NCBI GenBank assembly: GCA_032017425.1
Contig: DALZPW010000003.1
Length of the DNA stretch: 64,000 bases
From: Faucicola tetraodonis
GTDB taxonomy: Bacteria; Pseudomonadota; Gammaproteobacteria; Pseudomonadales; Moraxellaceae
Direction: 5' to 3' (one strand)
Below are positions 35,079 to 43,980 of the stretch, piece by piece. The first letter of the stretch is position 1; each line of letters opens with the position of its first letter. The position numbers and the translations under genes were made by a program. The notes below the pieces were generated by a model that did not search any database, had not been told where the DNA came from, and saw only the letters and a program-made list of their open reading frames with translations.

Positions 35079-35408
35079 TTAAAATAAACCATTCATACCT
35101 GGTGGTAAACCCATGCCGTTGGTGGCACTCGCCATTTCAGTCTCATGTAGTTCATCGGCCTGACGCACGGCATCATTGATAGCAGCCGCAATTAAATCTT
35201 CAATCATATCAGGGTCGTCTTGCAGTAGGCTTGGATCGATTGACAAACGTTTGACCACATGGCGACCATTCATGGTGACTTTCACCAAGCCACTACCCGC
35301 TTCGGCATGCACTTCTTTTTCTGCCAGTTTTTTCTTGGCGTTTTCAACGTTTTTTTCCACTTGCTTTTGCATCATTTGCGCTTGTTGCATGAGAGCTTGT
35401 AAGTTCAT
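35079..35408 (-). CDS. ybaB: YbaB/EbfC family nucleoid-associated protein
   Basis: Small DNA-binding protein that coats the nucleoid. The 109 residues have the family layout: N-terminal helix (LMQQAQMMQKQVEKNVENAK), three-strand sheet with SGLVKVTMNGRHVVKRLSID, and C-terminal helices (LIAAAINDAVRQADEL), ending in a Gly/Met/Pro tail. AGGA is well placed before the ATG. In many bacteria it lies between dnaX and recR; here recR follows but dnaX is absent upstream. Confidence 0.94.
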   Translation of the reverse strand: MNLQALMQQAQMMQKQVEKNVENAKKKLAEKEVHAEAGSGLVKVTMNGRHVVKRLSIDPSLLQDDPDMIEDLIAAAINDAVRQADELHETEMASATNGMGLPPGMNGLF

Positions 35409-35489
35409 GAGTGTTCCTGTTTGTTTCTAATGTTGGTGGTTCATTGTAGCGAATTTGACCGCAAACTGTCTATTGCTAATCTTTAGTGC

Positions 35490-35517
35490 AAACTGCTAAT
35501 CTAAAACTGCTAATCTA
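35490..35517. repeat. 14-bp tandem duplication upstream of ybaB and the sirtuin gene
   Basis: Two exact abutting copies of AAACTGCTAATCTA (35490-35503, 35504-35517), preceded by looser copies from about 35462. Confidence 0.88.
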
Positions 35518-35587
35518 AAATCATTCACATAGAAATGCTAAGATACCATCACTCACATAAATGCATTAACAGCAAAAAACTACGATT

Positions 35588-36352
35588 ATGACAACAACTA
35601 CACCCCAATCGCTAGAGGTCGCTCTCTATAAAGCCGCTGATGTTATTAGATACGCCCAAAATATTGCCATCCTGACGGGGGCAGGTGTCTCGGCTGAAAG
35701 TGGCATTTCGACTTTTCGGGATAAACTTACTGGATTGTGGCAACAATACCAAGCCGAATATTTGGTCAGCATTCAAGCGTTTGAAAAGGAGCCTGCCTTG
35801 GTGTGGCAATGGCACCAATGGTGGCGTGGACAAATCGCCGATAAACAGCCCAATCCTGCCCATTTTGCCTTAGGTGAATGGCAAACATTGGCAAAGCAGC
35901 AAGGTAAGACTTGGACGTTGTTTAGTCAAAATGTCGACAATCTGCATGAGCAAGGCGGTGCTACGGTGGCAAAACTGCATGGGAATTTGGCCAAAAATCG
36001 TTGTCATGATTGCGGCAAGCCGTATACCAAAGCGATTGCTGTCACAGACACTGAGTTAAAGCATTGTGAATGCGGCGGTTTGATTCGCCCGGATATTGTG
36101 TGGTTTGGCGAGATGTTGCCACAGGACGCTTGGCAAACGGCAGAAACGGCAACACTCAATTGCGACGTATTGGTGAGTATCGGCACATCAAGCGTGGTCT
36201 ATCCTGCGGCGGGCTTGATTGATTTGGCAAAACAACAGGGCGCAACCGTCATCGAGATTAATCCCAATCCAACACAGACACCCGAAGTTGATATCGTACT
36301 ACAAGGCAAAGCGGGGAAAATATTGCCGTTGTTGGTCAATGCGCTGAAATAA
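35588..36352 (+). CDS. cobB: SIR2 family NAD-dependent protein deacylase
   Basis: Sirtuin of CobB size (254 aa). NAD-binding signature GAGVSAESGISTFR (31-44), SQNVDNLHEQGG (113-124), catalytic His131 in KLHGN, zinc Cys139/142/160/162, and RPDIVWFGE. The YxxR pair that marks CobB-like (class III) desuccinylases falls on His76 and Trp79 here (LVWQWHQWWRGQ), so acyl preference may differ, probably deacetylation. No visible ribosome-binding site before the ATG. Convergent with metZ across a shared terminator. Confidence 0.9.
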   Translation: MTTTTPQSLEVALYKAADVIRYAQNIAILTGAGVSAESGISTFRDKLTGLWQQYQAEYLVSIQAFEKEPALVWQWHQWWRGQIADKQPNPAHFALGEWQTLAKQQGKTWTLFSQNVDNLHEQGGATVAKLHGNLAKNRCHDCGKPYTKAIAVTDTELKHCECGGLIRPDIVWFGEMLPQDAWQTAETATLNCDVLVSIGTSSVVYPAAGLIDLAKQQGATVIEINPNPTQTPEVDIVLQGKAGKILPLLVNALK

Positions 36353-36390
36353 AAAAGCCAGATAAAAAAACACAATAAAACAGTGATATA

Positions 36391-36421
36391 AAAAAGCCAG
36401 TAAATTTTGCTACTGGCTTTT
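36391..36421. terminator. bidirectional terminator between the sirtuin gene and metZ
   Basis: Perfect 11-bp stem AAAAGCCAGTA / TACTGGCTTTT with an 8-nt loop between two convergent genes. The motif AAAAAAGCCAG also occurs alone at about 36353. Confidence 0.88.
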
Positions 36422-36450
36422 GGGTGCTGGCTAGTGGCTTTGGCTTTATA

Positions 36451-37692
36451 TCAGGCGAGTGTATCCAAACCGCGTTTTAAATCAGCAATAATATCATCGA
36501 CATCTTCAAGCCCCACCGAGAAGCGAATTAAGCCTTCGTTCACGCCCGCCTCGATTCTTGCTTCAGGTGTCATGCGAAAATGGGTCGTCGTCGCAGGATG
36601 GGTAATGGTGCTTTTGGCATCGCCTAGGTTGTTGGTAATCGAAATCATGTTGGTACTATCGATAACATGCCAGGCTGCCGCTTGGTCAGCTACCTCAAAG
36701 CCAATAATGGCGCCAAACGCACCGCCTTGCACATTTTTGAGTGCGGTGTGTTGGCGTTTGGCGATGTCATGGGATGGGTGATCGGGCAACCCTGAAAAAT
36801 GGACTTTGCTGACTTTTGGGTGATTGTGCAAAAATTTAGCGATTTGATTGGCATTTTCACAGTGAGCTTTCATACGCAGTGACAAGGTTTCTAGACCCTT
36901 TAGCAACACCCACGCATTAAAGGGCGATAGACTAATCCCACCGGTACGCACTACCCCAAAGGCTTTTTCCATCAATTCATTGTTGCCGACCAATGCACCG
37001 CCTAGCACACGGCCTTGACCGTCAATATATTTACTGGCGGAATGTAATACCACATCCGCACCCAACATCAAAGGTTTTTGAATGGCGGGGGTTGCAAAGC
37101 AGTTATCGACGATTAATAGCGCATCGTGGTCGTGCGCCAACCTTGATAAAAAGCTTAAATCGGCAATTTGCGCCAAAGGATTGGAGGGGCTTTCGCAGTA
37201 CAGCACCTTGGTATTTGGCTGCATCGCCTGTTGCCAAGCGTCATTGTCAAAGCAGTCAACATAACTCACCTCAACCCCAAACGCTTTAAAGTAGGTATCA
37301 AACAGGGCGACCGACGAGCCAAATAATTGCTTGGCTGCTAGCAGATGGTCACCTGCTTGAAGGTACGCCAAACACATGGTCAAAATCGCGCCCATGCCTG
37401 ATGCGGTTGCCACGCAGCGCTCGCCTTCCTCTAAAGCTGCCAATCTGCGCTCAAAAGCGCGCACGGTTGGATTGGTATGGCGAGAGTAGACATTGCCTTT
37501 TTTATTGCCATTAAAATGGTCGGCGGCATCGGCGGCATTTTTGTATACGTAGGAGCTGGTGGTAAAAATCGCTTCGTTATGTTCGCCTTCATCGGTACGG
37601 TGATAACCGCCGCGCACGGCGATGGTTTGGTCGGCATACTCTAGGCTTAAATCAAGTGCATCACTTTGCCAGTTGGGGTCTAATTGGGTCAT
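36451..37692 (-). CDS. metZ: O-succinylhomoserine sulfhydrylase (MetZ)
   Basis: Cys/Met-metabolism PLP enzyme that makes homocysteine directly from O-succinylhomoserine and sulfide. PLP Lys lies in HSASKYIDGQGR, a MetZ-type signature; other marks are YSRHTNPTV, ATASGMGAI and RTGGISLSPFNAW. The MetZ assignment over cystathionine gamma-synthase or methionine gamma-lyase rests on the DGQGR context. ATG giving MTQLDPNW preferred; an in-frame ATG eight codons upstream lacks a ribosome-binding site. Confidence 0.9.
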   Translation of the reverse strand: MTQLDPNWQSDALDLSLEYADQTIAVRGGYHRTDEGEHNEAIFTTSSYVYKNAADAADHFNGNKKGNVYSRHTNPTVRAFERRLAALEEGERCVATASGMGAILTMCLAYLQAGDHLLAAKQLFGSSVALFDTYFKAFGVEVSYVDCFDNDAWQQAMQPNTKVLYCESPSNPLAQIADLSFLSRLAHDHDALLIVDNCFATPAIQKPLMLGADVVLHSASKYIDGQGRVLGGALVGNNELMEKAFGVVRTGGISLSPFNAWVLLKGLETLSLRMKAHCENANQIAKFLHNHPKVSKVHFSGLPDHPSHDIAKRQHTALKNVQGGAFGAIIGFEVADQAAAWHVIDSTNMISITNNLGDAKSTITHPATTTHFRMTPEARIEAGVNEGLIRFSVGLEDVDDIIADLKRGLDTLA

Positions 37693-37848
37693 AATGTTAC
37701 ATCTTTTGTGCATCAAATAAATTATGATAGCATAAGTTGGATTTGATAGTGGCTTTCAAGTCAGTATTTTATGCAAAAACGCCATGGCAACCAACTTTTC
37801 TTAGGTGAGTGCCACGTTAATCAGTGATTTTTTAAAAGGATTCAGGCT

Positions 37849-39561
37849 TTGGTAGCAGCATTTTATTCAGTATCTGTTGGCTTTGTCAAACTAGTATTGG
37901 TCACCTTGGCATCGCAAAAACTCACTACCAAAATTGTGACATTTTGCTTGCCATTGCTATTTACGCTGCTACTTACGCTACTTACCGCTTGCCAAATGCT
38001 GCCGAACAACCCTCATATCACCACTACGCCAACTGTGTCAACGCAGCTGACAGGTGCGCAAAAATTTTCCGAAAAATCGCGTATACAAGGTCAGTATTTA
38101 ATCAGTCGTATCAGTGCTAGCAAAAACCCCTCACCGAGCAAATTTTCCGGTTATTATCCGCTGATTGATAGCAGTGATGCGTTCGCCTCACGCAGTATTT
38201 TGACCGAGATGGCTCAGCAGACCATCGATATCCAATACTATATTTGGCACAACGATGCAGCAGGACAATTGATGCTCAAAGACTTGTACCAAGCCGCCAA
38301 TCGTGGTGTCAAAATACGGCTGTTACTCGATGATTTGAACACCAATCCGGAACTTGACCAACAGCTGCTTGCCTTTGCGGCGCATGCTAATATCCAAGTG
38401 CGATTGATTAACCCCAAAGTGGTACGCGGCTTTACCCCCGCCAATTTTGTGGTGGCACTGCCCCGCTACCAACGCCGCATGCACAATAAAAGCATGACCT
38501 TTGACCGCCAGTTATCCATCATTGGTGGGCGCAATATTGGCGATGAATATCTGCGTAAAGATAGCATCGCTGAGTTTGCTGATTTGGATGTGTTGCTTGC
38601 CGGCAAAGTGGTCAACCAAATCAATGATAGTTTTGAAGATTATTGGGATAGTCCTCTATCGTATGATATCGAGCGTTTGGTCAGACCCTCAAAAAACCCC
38701 GATCGTAATAAAAGCGATGAGCCATTTTTGGGGACTTTGACGGCGATTGCACCGATCAACAGCCAGTCTCATCTGCATAAAAGCTCGCAACTTTATCGGG
38801 TACAAAATGGCGCAATAGTCGATAAACAACTGTATAACAAAAAAATCCAATTTCGTTGGCAACCGATGGAATTTTTGGCAGATGATGTCAAAAAACTGCT
38901 TAATCAAGATGATAAAGATAGCCGATTGGTATCCAAGCTTCGGGCACGTATTGGCACCCCAAAACAGCAATTGACCATTGTCTCATCGTATTTTGTGCCC
39001 ACTGATTTGGGCGTACTGCAACTAAGCAAACTCATGGAAAACGGGGTAAAAATCAATATTTTTACCAACTCGTATGAATCAACCGATGTGCCTATCGTGC
39101 ATTCCGGGTATAACGTGGCACGCGTGCCGATGCTCAAAGCAGGGATTGCGCTTTATGAGTTAAAATCATCTGCCGATGCAGACTTTCGCCGCAAAAAACG
39201 TAGCTTATATCGCAGTAAGTATAGCACCAGTTTGCATACCAAAGCCTTTGCGGTGGATGACAAATATACGTTTATCGGTTCTTACAATGTGGATCCGCGC
39301 TCTGCCAACATCAATACTGAGCTTGGTGTGCTGATTGAAGATAAAGCGCTTGCCAAATCCTTTCATAATACGTTTGATAACTCTATGCTCAATATCAGTT
39401 ACCGCGTACATCTTAAGGATAATGAACAACTGATGTGGCAAACCCATGATGATAAAACCAATAAAAAGCTTATCAGCTTAGATAAAGAGCCGCATATGAC
39501 GTTTGTCAATGGACTTTGGCTAAAGATTTTTTCTGCCTTGCCATTTAAGCGCTTATTGTAA
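37849..39561 (+). CDS. phospholipase D family lipoprotein, ClsC-like
   Basis: PLD-superfamily enzyme with two HKD motifs: His212/Lys214/Asp219 (HNKSMTFDRQ, then GGRNIGDEY) and His463/Lys465/Asp470 (HTKAFAVDDKY, then GSYNVDPRS). Overall layout matches ClsC-type cardiolipin synthases and related YmdC proteins of about 470-520 aa. A lipobox T-A-C (Cys48) after a hydrophobic stretch suggests a lipoprotein in the envelope. The start is a TTG, chosen because AAAGGA lies 8 nt upstream and no ATG occurs before the lipobox; this leaves an unusually long signal region. Cardiolipin synthesis is likely but another transphosphatidylation is possible. Confidence 0.82.
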   Translation: MVAAFYSVSVGFVKLVLVTLASQKLTTKIVTFCLPLLFTLLLTLLTACQMLPNNPHITTTPTVSTQLTGAQKFSEKSRIQGQYLISRISASKNPSPSKFSGYYPLIDSSDAFASRSILTEMAQQTIDIQYYIWHNDAAGQLMLKDLYQAANRGVKIRLLLDDLNTNPELDQQLLAFAAHANIQVRLINPKVVRGFTPANFVVALPRYQRRMHNKSMTFDRQLSIIGGRNIGDEYLRKDSIAEFADLDVLLAGKVVNQINDSFEDYWDSPLSYDIERLVRPSKNPDRNKSDEPFLGTLTAIAPINSQSHLHKSSQLYRVQNGAIVDKQLYNKKIQFRWQPMEFLADDVKKLLNQDDKDSRLVSKLRARIGTPKQQLTIVSSYFVPTDLGVLQLSKLMENGVKINIFTNSYESTDVPIVHSGYNVARVPMLKAGIALYELKSSADADFRRKKRSLYRSKYSTSLHTKAFAVDDKYTFIGSYNVDPRSANINTELGVLIEDKALAKSFHNTFDNSMLNISYRVHLKDNEQLMWQTHDDKTNKKLISLDKEPHMTFVNGLWLKIFSALPFKRLL

Positions 39562-39860
39562 GCTGATATATTACAAAAAACACACATTTTTGATAGTAAA
39601 AATAGTACCAAAATCACTATAGTATGCGGTTTCAAAAAGTAATATATCTCAACTGTTAAATCATGACGTTTGCTTGTAATATTTATTTAAATAATTAAAT
39701 TTATTACAGTTTTGATAAATTACTGTTCAATTTGTCAAGTGATTTAATTTGTCAGGTGAATAGTGACGAATTTAATTCTTTAGCGCGTTAGATAACCTAT
39801 CTGTCCATTGATTATAAAGCTTGCAGACCTTTAGCCAGCTTCTAGGTGATATTGTCGACT
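39562..39860. other. 299-bp AT-rich spacer with a 17-bp tandem duplication
   Basis: No gene seen. It contains two abutting copies of a 17-bp unit, AATTTGTCAAGTGATTT (39729-39745) and a copy with four mismatches (39746-39762). Promoter of the downstream transporter is expected here but not clearly visible. Confidence 0.5.
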
Positions 39861-41183
39861 ATGCCATTTTTTCATGATGCCAACGAAGAAATTAGGGATT
39901 TAAATCGCTACGAAAAAAACGTGGTGTATTTAACGATTTTTGGGGCTTTTTTTGCTTCCTTTGATTTTACGATTTATTTTTATTTTAATGATAGTATCAA
40001 TCAAGCTTTTTTCCCAGAAAATATACCTGAGTCGTTAAAGTCGATTTGTTTTTTGCTGCTGATTTTAGCCGGTTATATGTCAAGACCGCTAGGCGGTTTG
40101 ATATTGGGTGATATCGGCGATCGCTATGGCAGAAAACATGTGTTGCTGTATAGTTTGCTATTGGTGGGTGCGTCTGGTTTAGTGATTGCCTGTTTGCCTA
40201 GCTATCATCATATAGGTGTGGCAGCGATTGTTCTCATGCTATTATTGCGTTTAATTCAAGGCTTTGGCTATGGGGCTGAGGTGCCCGCTTCATGGGTATA
40301 TATTGCTGAGCATATGCCACGGCGTCAATTAGGGTCAGTGTGTGGCGGTCTTATTAGTGCACTGATTTTGTCGACTTTGATGGGCAATATTTTAAGCTCC
40401 ACTTTATCAAATATGCTCACCCCTACCCAGATGCAATCGTATGGGTGGCGTATTCCTTTTGTCCTCGCCAGTATCGGTACGCTATTTGCGGTGCTGTTAC
40501 GAACCAAGCTTGAAGAAACCCCGCTTTGGCTGATGGCTAAGTCTAAAAATCGCTTGGTTAAACGTCTGCCGATACGCCGAGCTATTATCAAATACCGTTA
40601 TGGTACGGTGATGACGCTGGGCTTGTCCTGGTTTACCGCCAGTGTTTATTTGACGATTTATTTGCTTTTGCCGATTTTGGGCATCCAGTTTTTTGATGTC
40701 GATACCAGTTTGATGATGATATCCAATGGAGTGGGTATTATCTTTGGTGGATTGGGGGCTTTAACCTATGGTTATTTTGCCGATCGTTTTAATTCAGGTC
40801 GTGTATTTACTTTAGGCTGTATATTTTTAAGCATTGCCAGTGTTATTTTCTTTGTTTCATTGAAAAACAGTAGCGAGTTACTACTGATTAACTATGCGAT
40901 TTTAGGATTTTTCTCTGGCGTGATTGGCTTAGTCCCAAGTATTTGTGTGCGTCTGTTTCCGGTTGGGGTACGCCTAAGTGGTATTAGCTTTAGCTATAAC
41001 GTGGCGTATGCATTGGCAGGCGCATTATTGCCTGTGCTATTGGTTTATTTTTCACGTAAATTAATGCTTTCAAGCGCCTTGTATCTGGTGTTTGTCTGTG
41101 TGATTGGCATTATCATGGGTATATTGTTGACCAATTTGCATGGTTTGTATCGCATGGAAGATAAGCGGCTGATGAATTCGTGA
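39861..41183 (+). CDS. MFS transporter, metabolite:H+ symporter (MHS) type
   Basis: 12-segment major facilitator. The signature GDIGDRYGRKHVLL between segments 2 and 3 and the LIQGFGYGAEVPASWVYI stretch are typical of the MHS group, which includes carriers for proline/betaine, citrate, shikimate and alpha-ketoglutarate. Residues 1-25 are hydrophilic and acidic. Substrate unknown. The ATG giving MPFFHDANEE has AGGTGA about 10 nt upstream; an earlier GTG is less likely. Confidence 0.82.
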   Translation: MPFFHDANEEIRDLNRYEKNVVYLTIFGAFFASFDFTIYFYFNDSINQAFFPENIPESLKSICFLLLILAGYMSRPLGGLILGDIGDRYGRKHVLLYSLLLVGASGLVIACLPSYHHIGVAAIVLMLLLRLIQGFGYGAEVPASWVYIAEHMPRRQLGSVCGGLISALILSTLMGNILSSTLSNMLTPTQMQSYGWRIPFVLASIGTLFAVLLRTKLEETPLWLMAKSKNRLVKRLPIRRAIIKYRYGTVMTLGLSWFTASVYLTIYLLLPILGIQFFDVDTSLMMISNGVGIIFGGLGALTYGYFADRFNSGRVFTLGCIFLSIASVIFFVSLKNSSELLLINYAILGFFSGVIGLVPSICVRLFPVGVRLSGISFSYNVAYALAGALLPVLLVYFSRKLMLSSALYLVFVCVIGIIMGILLTNLHGLYRMEDKRLMNS

Positions 41184-41280
41184 GTTTTTTCATCCCTAAT
41201 AGTTGTTTTACCATCGCTTTTTTTAGCGCTTTCTTTGACAGATTAGCTATAGATTAGCCACTTTTTTTGAATATTTGCCT

Positions 41281-42273
41281 ATGACACTGCCTATAACCCT
41301 GCCTATGACCTCAATGCAGCATAAACGATTGTCCACCGCCCCGATGATTGATTGGAGTACACGCGATTATTGTTACTTTGCTCGATTATTCAATCCTTAT
41401 ACTTACCTTTATACTGAAATGATAAGTACCTCGGCGATATTGCAGGGAGATACAGACTATCAGCTGCGATTTTATCCCAATGAACATCCTTTGGTGCTTC
41501 AGCTTGGCGGCTCAAATCCTGATGAATTGGCGCGCTGTGCTAAAATCGGGCAAGACTACGGTTACGATGAAATCAACCTAAATGTTGGCTGTCCGTCCGA
41601 TCGGGTACAACATTATAAAATCGGGGCTTGCTTGATGGCAGAGCCCAAATTGGTGGCAGATATTGTCTCTGCGATGCGCGATGCGGTGGATATTCCTGTC
41701 ACTGTCAAGCATCGCATTGGCATTGATAATTTTGATAGTTATGAGTTTATGGCGGATTTTGTAGATCATGTGGTGAAAGCAGGTTGTCAGCATGTCATCG
41801 TCCATGCGCGCACTGCTTGGCTACAAGGCTTAAGCCCTAAACAAAATCGTGAAATTCCGCCCCTTCGCTATGAGGATGTGTACCGCTTAAAGCAGGATTT
41901 TCCCGATATATTTGTGGAAATCAATGGCGGTATCACCACTATTGATGCAATCAAAACCCATCTGACGAAAGTCGATGGCGTGATGATTGGGCGGGAAGCT
42001 TATCACAACCCTTATATTCTAGCCGAAGCCATGCAGCTGTGGGGCGAGCCTGTGCCTAGCCGAGCGGATATTTTTTATCAGTTACTGGATTTTTTGGCAG
42101 CCAGTGACGCGCGTGGCACACCCTTGACGGCCATTATGCGCCATTATTTGGGCTTGTTTCAAGGATTGACAGGCAGTCGTAAATGGCGTCAGGCACTTAG
42201 CGGGCAAAAATCCCTCTCGGTCGCCCAAGTTCGTGAAGCGGGTGAAGCGGTTTTGGCGTTAAATGCGGGTTAA
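41281..42273 (+). CDS. dusA: tRNA-dihydrouridine(20/20a) synthase DusA
   Basis: FMN enzyme that reduces U20/U20a in tRNA. DusA pattern: STAPMIDWSTRDY, LYTEMISTSAI, LQLGGSNPDELARCA, NLNVGCPSDRVQ with catalytic Cys104, IGACLMAEP, HARTAWLQGLSPKQNREIPPL. FMN-binding INGGI and VMIGREAYHNPY. The start is uncertain: ATGs at 41281, 41305 and 41314 precede the conserved core, with no clear ribosome-binding site, and the DNA between them consists of 12-bp near-repeats (ATAACCCTGCCT type). Confidence 0.93.
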   Translation: MTLPITLPMTSMQHKRLSTAPMIDWSTRDYCYFARLFNPYTYLYTEMISTSAILQGDTDYQLRFYPNEHPLVLQLGGSNPDELARCAKIGQDYGYDEINLNVGCPSDRVQHYKIGACLMAEPKLVADIVSAMRDAVDIPVTVKHRIGIDNFDSYEFMADFVDHVVKAGCQHVIVHARTAWLQGLSPKQNREIPPLRYEDVYRLKQDFPDIFVEINGGITTIDAIKTHLTKVDGVMIGREAYHNPYILAEAMQLWGEPVPSRADIFYQLLDFLAASDARGTPLTAIMRHYLGLFQGLTGSRKWRQALSGQKSLSVAQVREAGEAVLALNAG

Positions 42274-42290
42274 AAGTTAGCTAAAAAAGA

Positions 42291-43025
42291 CTAGCTGTAT
42301 AAATACTGCCACATCGCCAAGCCATTATTCATCATATGCAACACCACAGGCAATAACAGTGACCCTGACATGATACGCCCATAGCTAAATAACATCGCTA
42401 GACAAAAAATCCCCAACAACTCGACCACCCCGTATTGCATATGAATCACCGCAAATACAATACTGGTCAGCACACTGGCACCCCACATACCGAGCTTTGA
42501 GCTGGCAAGCCCTGTCCACATAAACCCGCGAAATATCACTTCTTCATAAATCGGCGCAAATACCACCATCGCCATTACCAGCAGCCACCGTGGATGTGCG
42601 GACTCAGCAAGATTGTCCATAAACATCATGGGCTCGCGACCCAGCCAGACGGTGACTAGATTGATGATAACATTTAGCACAATCAGCAGCGCGCTACATT
42701 GTAACAACTGATACCAAGTAAAGGATTTAAGGGCAAGATAATCTTTGATACGGCTGCTTTTAAATCGAATAAACAAATAAACGCAGCCGAGCACCATGAC
42801 TAAGGTAAAGCCTAGCGACAAGCTCATTAAGGTGCCGTTTTCACTGCCCTGCAACACTTTTTCAGCGATATCCAAATTTGCTGCATCTTGTAGCACCCAT
42901 GGTGCAAATAGCACCACGCCAATCAATTGACTGGCAAAAAACACCGCCAATAACACCATAGATAGCACAATGGTCTTTGGCAAATCGTAGATGGGGGTGC
43001 TAGGCTGTAATGATAAATTTTGCAC
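42291..43025 (-). CDS. CPBP family intramembrane metalloprotease
   Basis: Abi/CAAX-protease family (CPBP) membrane protein of about eight segments. All three motifs are present: Glu161-Glu162-x3-Arg166 (EEVIFRGF), Phe191-x3-His195 (FAVIH) and His230-x3-Asn234 (HMMNN). Function in bacteria is mostly unknown; some members process peptides or give bacteriocin self-immunity. The start is a GTG with AAAGGG upstream. It is convergent with dusA and lies 29 bp downstream of the hydrolase gene. Confidence 0.85.
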   Translation of the reverse strand: MQNLSLQPSTPIYDLPKTIVLSMVLLAVFFASQLIGVVLFAPWVLQDAANLDIAEKVLQGSENGTLMSLSLGFTLVMVLGCVYLFIRFKSSRIKDYLALKSFTWYQLLQCSALLIVLNVIINLVTVWLGREPMMFMDNLAESAHPRWLLVMAMVVFAPIYEEVIFRGFMWTGLASSKLGMWGASVLTSIVFAVIHMQYGVVELLGIFCLAMLFSYGRIMSGSLLLPVVLHMMNNGLAMWQYLYS

Positions 43026-43054
43026 ATTAAACCCTTTAATGGATGTTTATGTTG

Positions 43055-43978
43055 TTACTGACTATCATGATTGACTGAGTGAATAAGCGCTTTGATTCGT
43101 TCAACCGTACTGGCTGGGTATTCTAGCGGGAACATATGCCCACCTTCATGCACTTCAAAATCAATGCCCATACGCCGTTTGACCAGCGCCGGAAACCCGC
43201 GTTTGAGAAACAGGCTATCTTTACCAGTTATTTGCTTGGCAACGACAGCCGGCGGATGATTAGGTTTTTGCCAGTATAGCGAGGGGTTGGTGCGAAACAC
43301 CGCCACTTCCACCGCTTTTGGAATGGTAAGCGTCACTTGCCCATCTGCGGTATCAGTCAAGCCATAACGAATAAAATCATTAAAACAGTGCTCATCAAAG
43401 TGTCGATAGAATGCTTTATGTCGCAGATGCTCGTAGGCGACTTCACGGCTTGGCCATATATCACGGCGATGGCTTGATAGACCTGCAGGCGTGAGCCTAT
43501 CTACCAACCGTGGGCTAAAGCGTTTTGCCCAATGCAGTGCCATTGAATAGTAGCCATGAATGAGCGGTGGGTCTAAGGCAATCACTTGGCTAAATAACTC
43601 GGGCGCTTGATAGCTGGCTTGCAGCGTACACAATGCGCCAAGCGAATGCCCTAGCCCGATGACCTTGGTTTGCCCGCGCGCGCTTAAGTGCGCTTGGATG
43701 CTATCAATCACTTGTTGGGTCAGTTTCTGCCAATGATTATCAACCGGATAACGCGGGTCAATGCCTAGCGCTGGAATATAAACAATATCAAATTCATCAC
43801 TCAGCAAATCAAACAGATATTGATAGGTTTGCGATGGAATCCCATTGGCATGCGCAAAGTGTATCAAGGGTTTTTGCCCTGTCCCTTCTATCGCTGTTAT
43901 CCTCTCTATGCCTGTCGCTAGCGTTGGCGAAGAAGGCAAACGATTGGCTAACGGATGCTGGCTCGTCTCAGATGACAT
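43055..43978 (-). CDS. alpha/beta hydrolase
   Basis: Alpha/beta-hydrolase fold enzyme of 307 residues with nucleophile elbow GLGHSLG (Ser112), oxyanion region HFAHANGIP (41-49) and the catalytic His in HEGGHMFPLE near the C-terminus. Substrate unknown; homologues in Acinetobacter and Psychrobacter are annotated only as alpha/beta hydrolases. Its start lies 2 bp after the stop of the SppA gene, so the two are surely co-transcribed, likely with the CPBP gene downstream. Confidence 0.83.
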   Translation of the reverse strand: MSSETSQHPLANRLPSSPTLATGIERITAIEGTGQKPLIHFAHANGIPSQTYQYLFDLLSDEFDIVYIPALGIDPRYPVDNHWQKLTQQVIDSIQAHLSARGQTKVIGLGHSLGALCTLQASYQAPELFSQVIALDPPLIHGYYSMALHWAKRFSPRLVDRLTPAGLSSHRRDIWPSREVAYEHLRHKAFYRHFDEHCFNDFIRYGLTDTADGQVTLTIPKAVEVAVFRTNPSLYWQKPNHPPAVVAKQITGKDSLFLKRGFPALVKRRMGIDFEVHEGGHMFPLEYPASTVERIKALIHSVNHDSQ

Positions 43979-43980
43979 GG

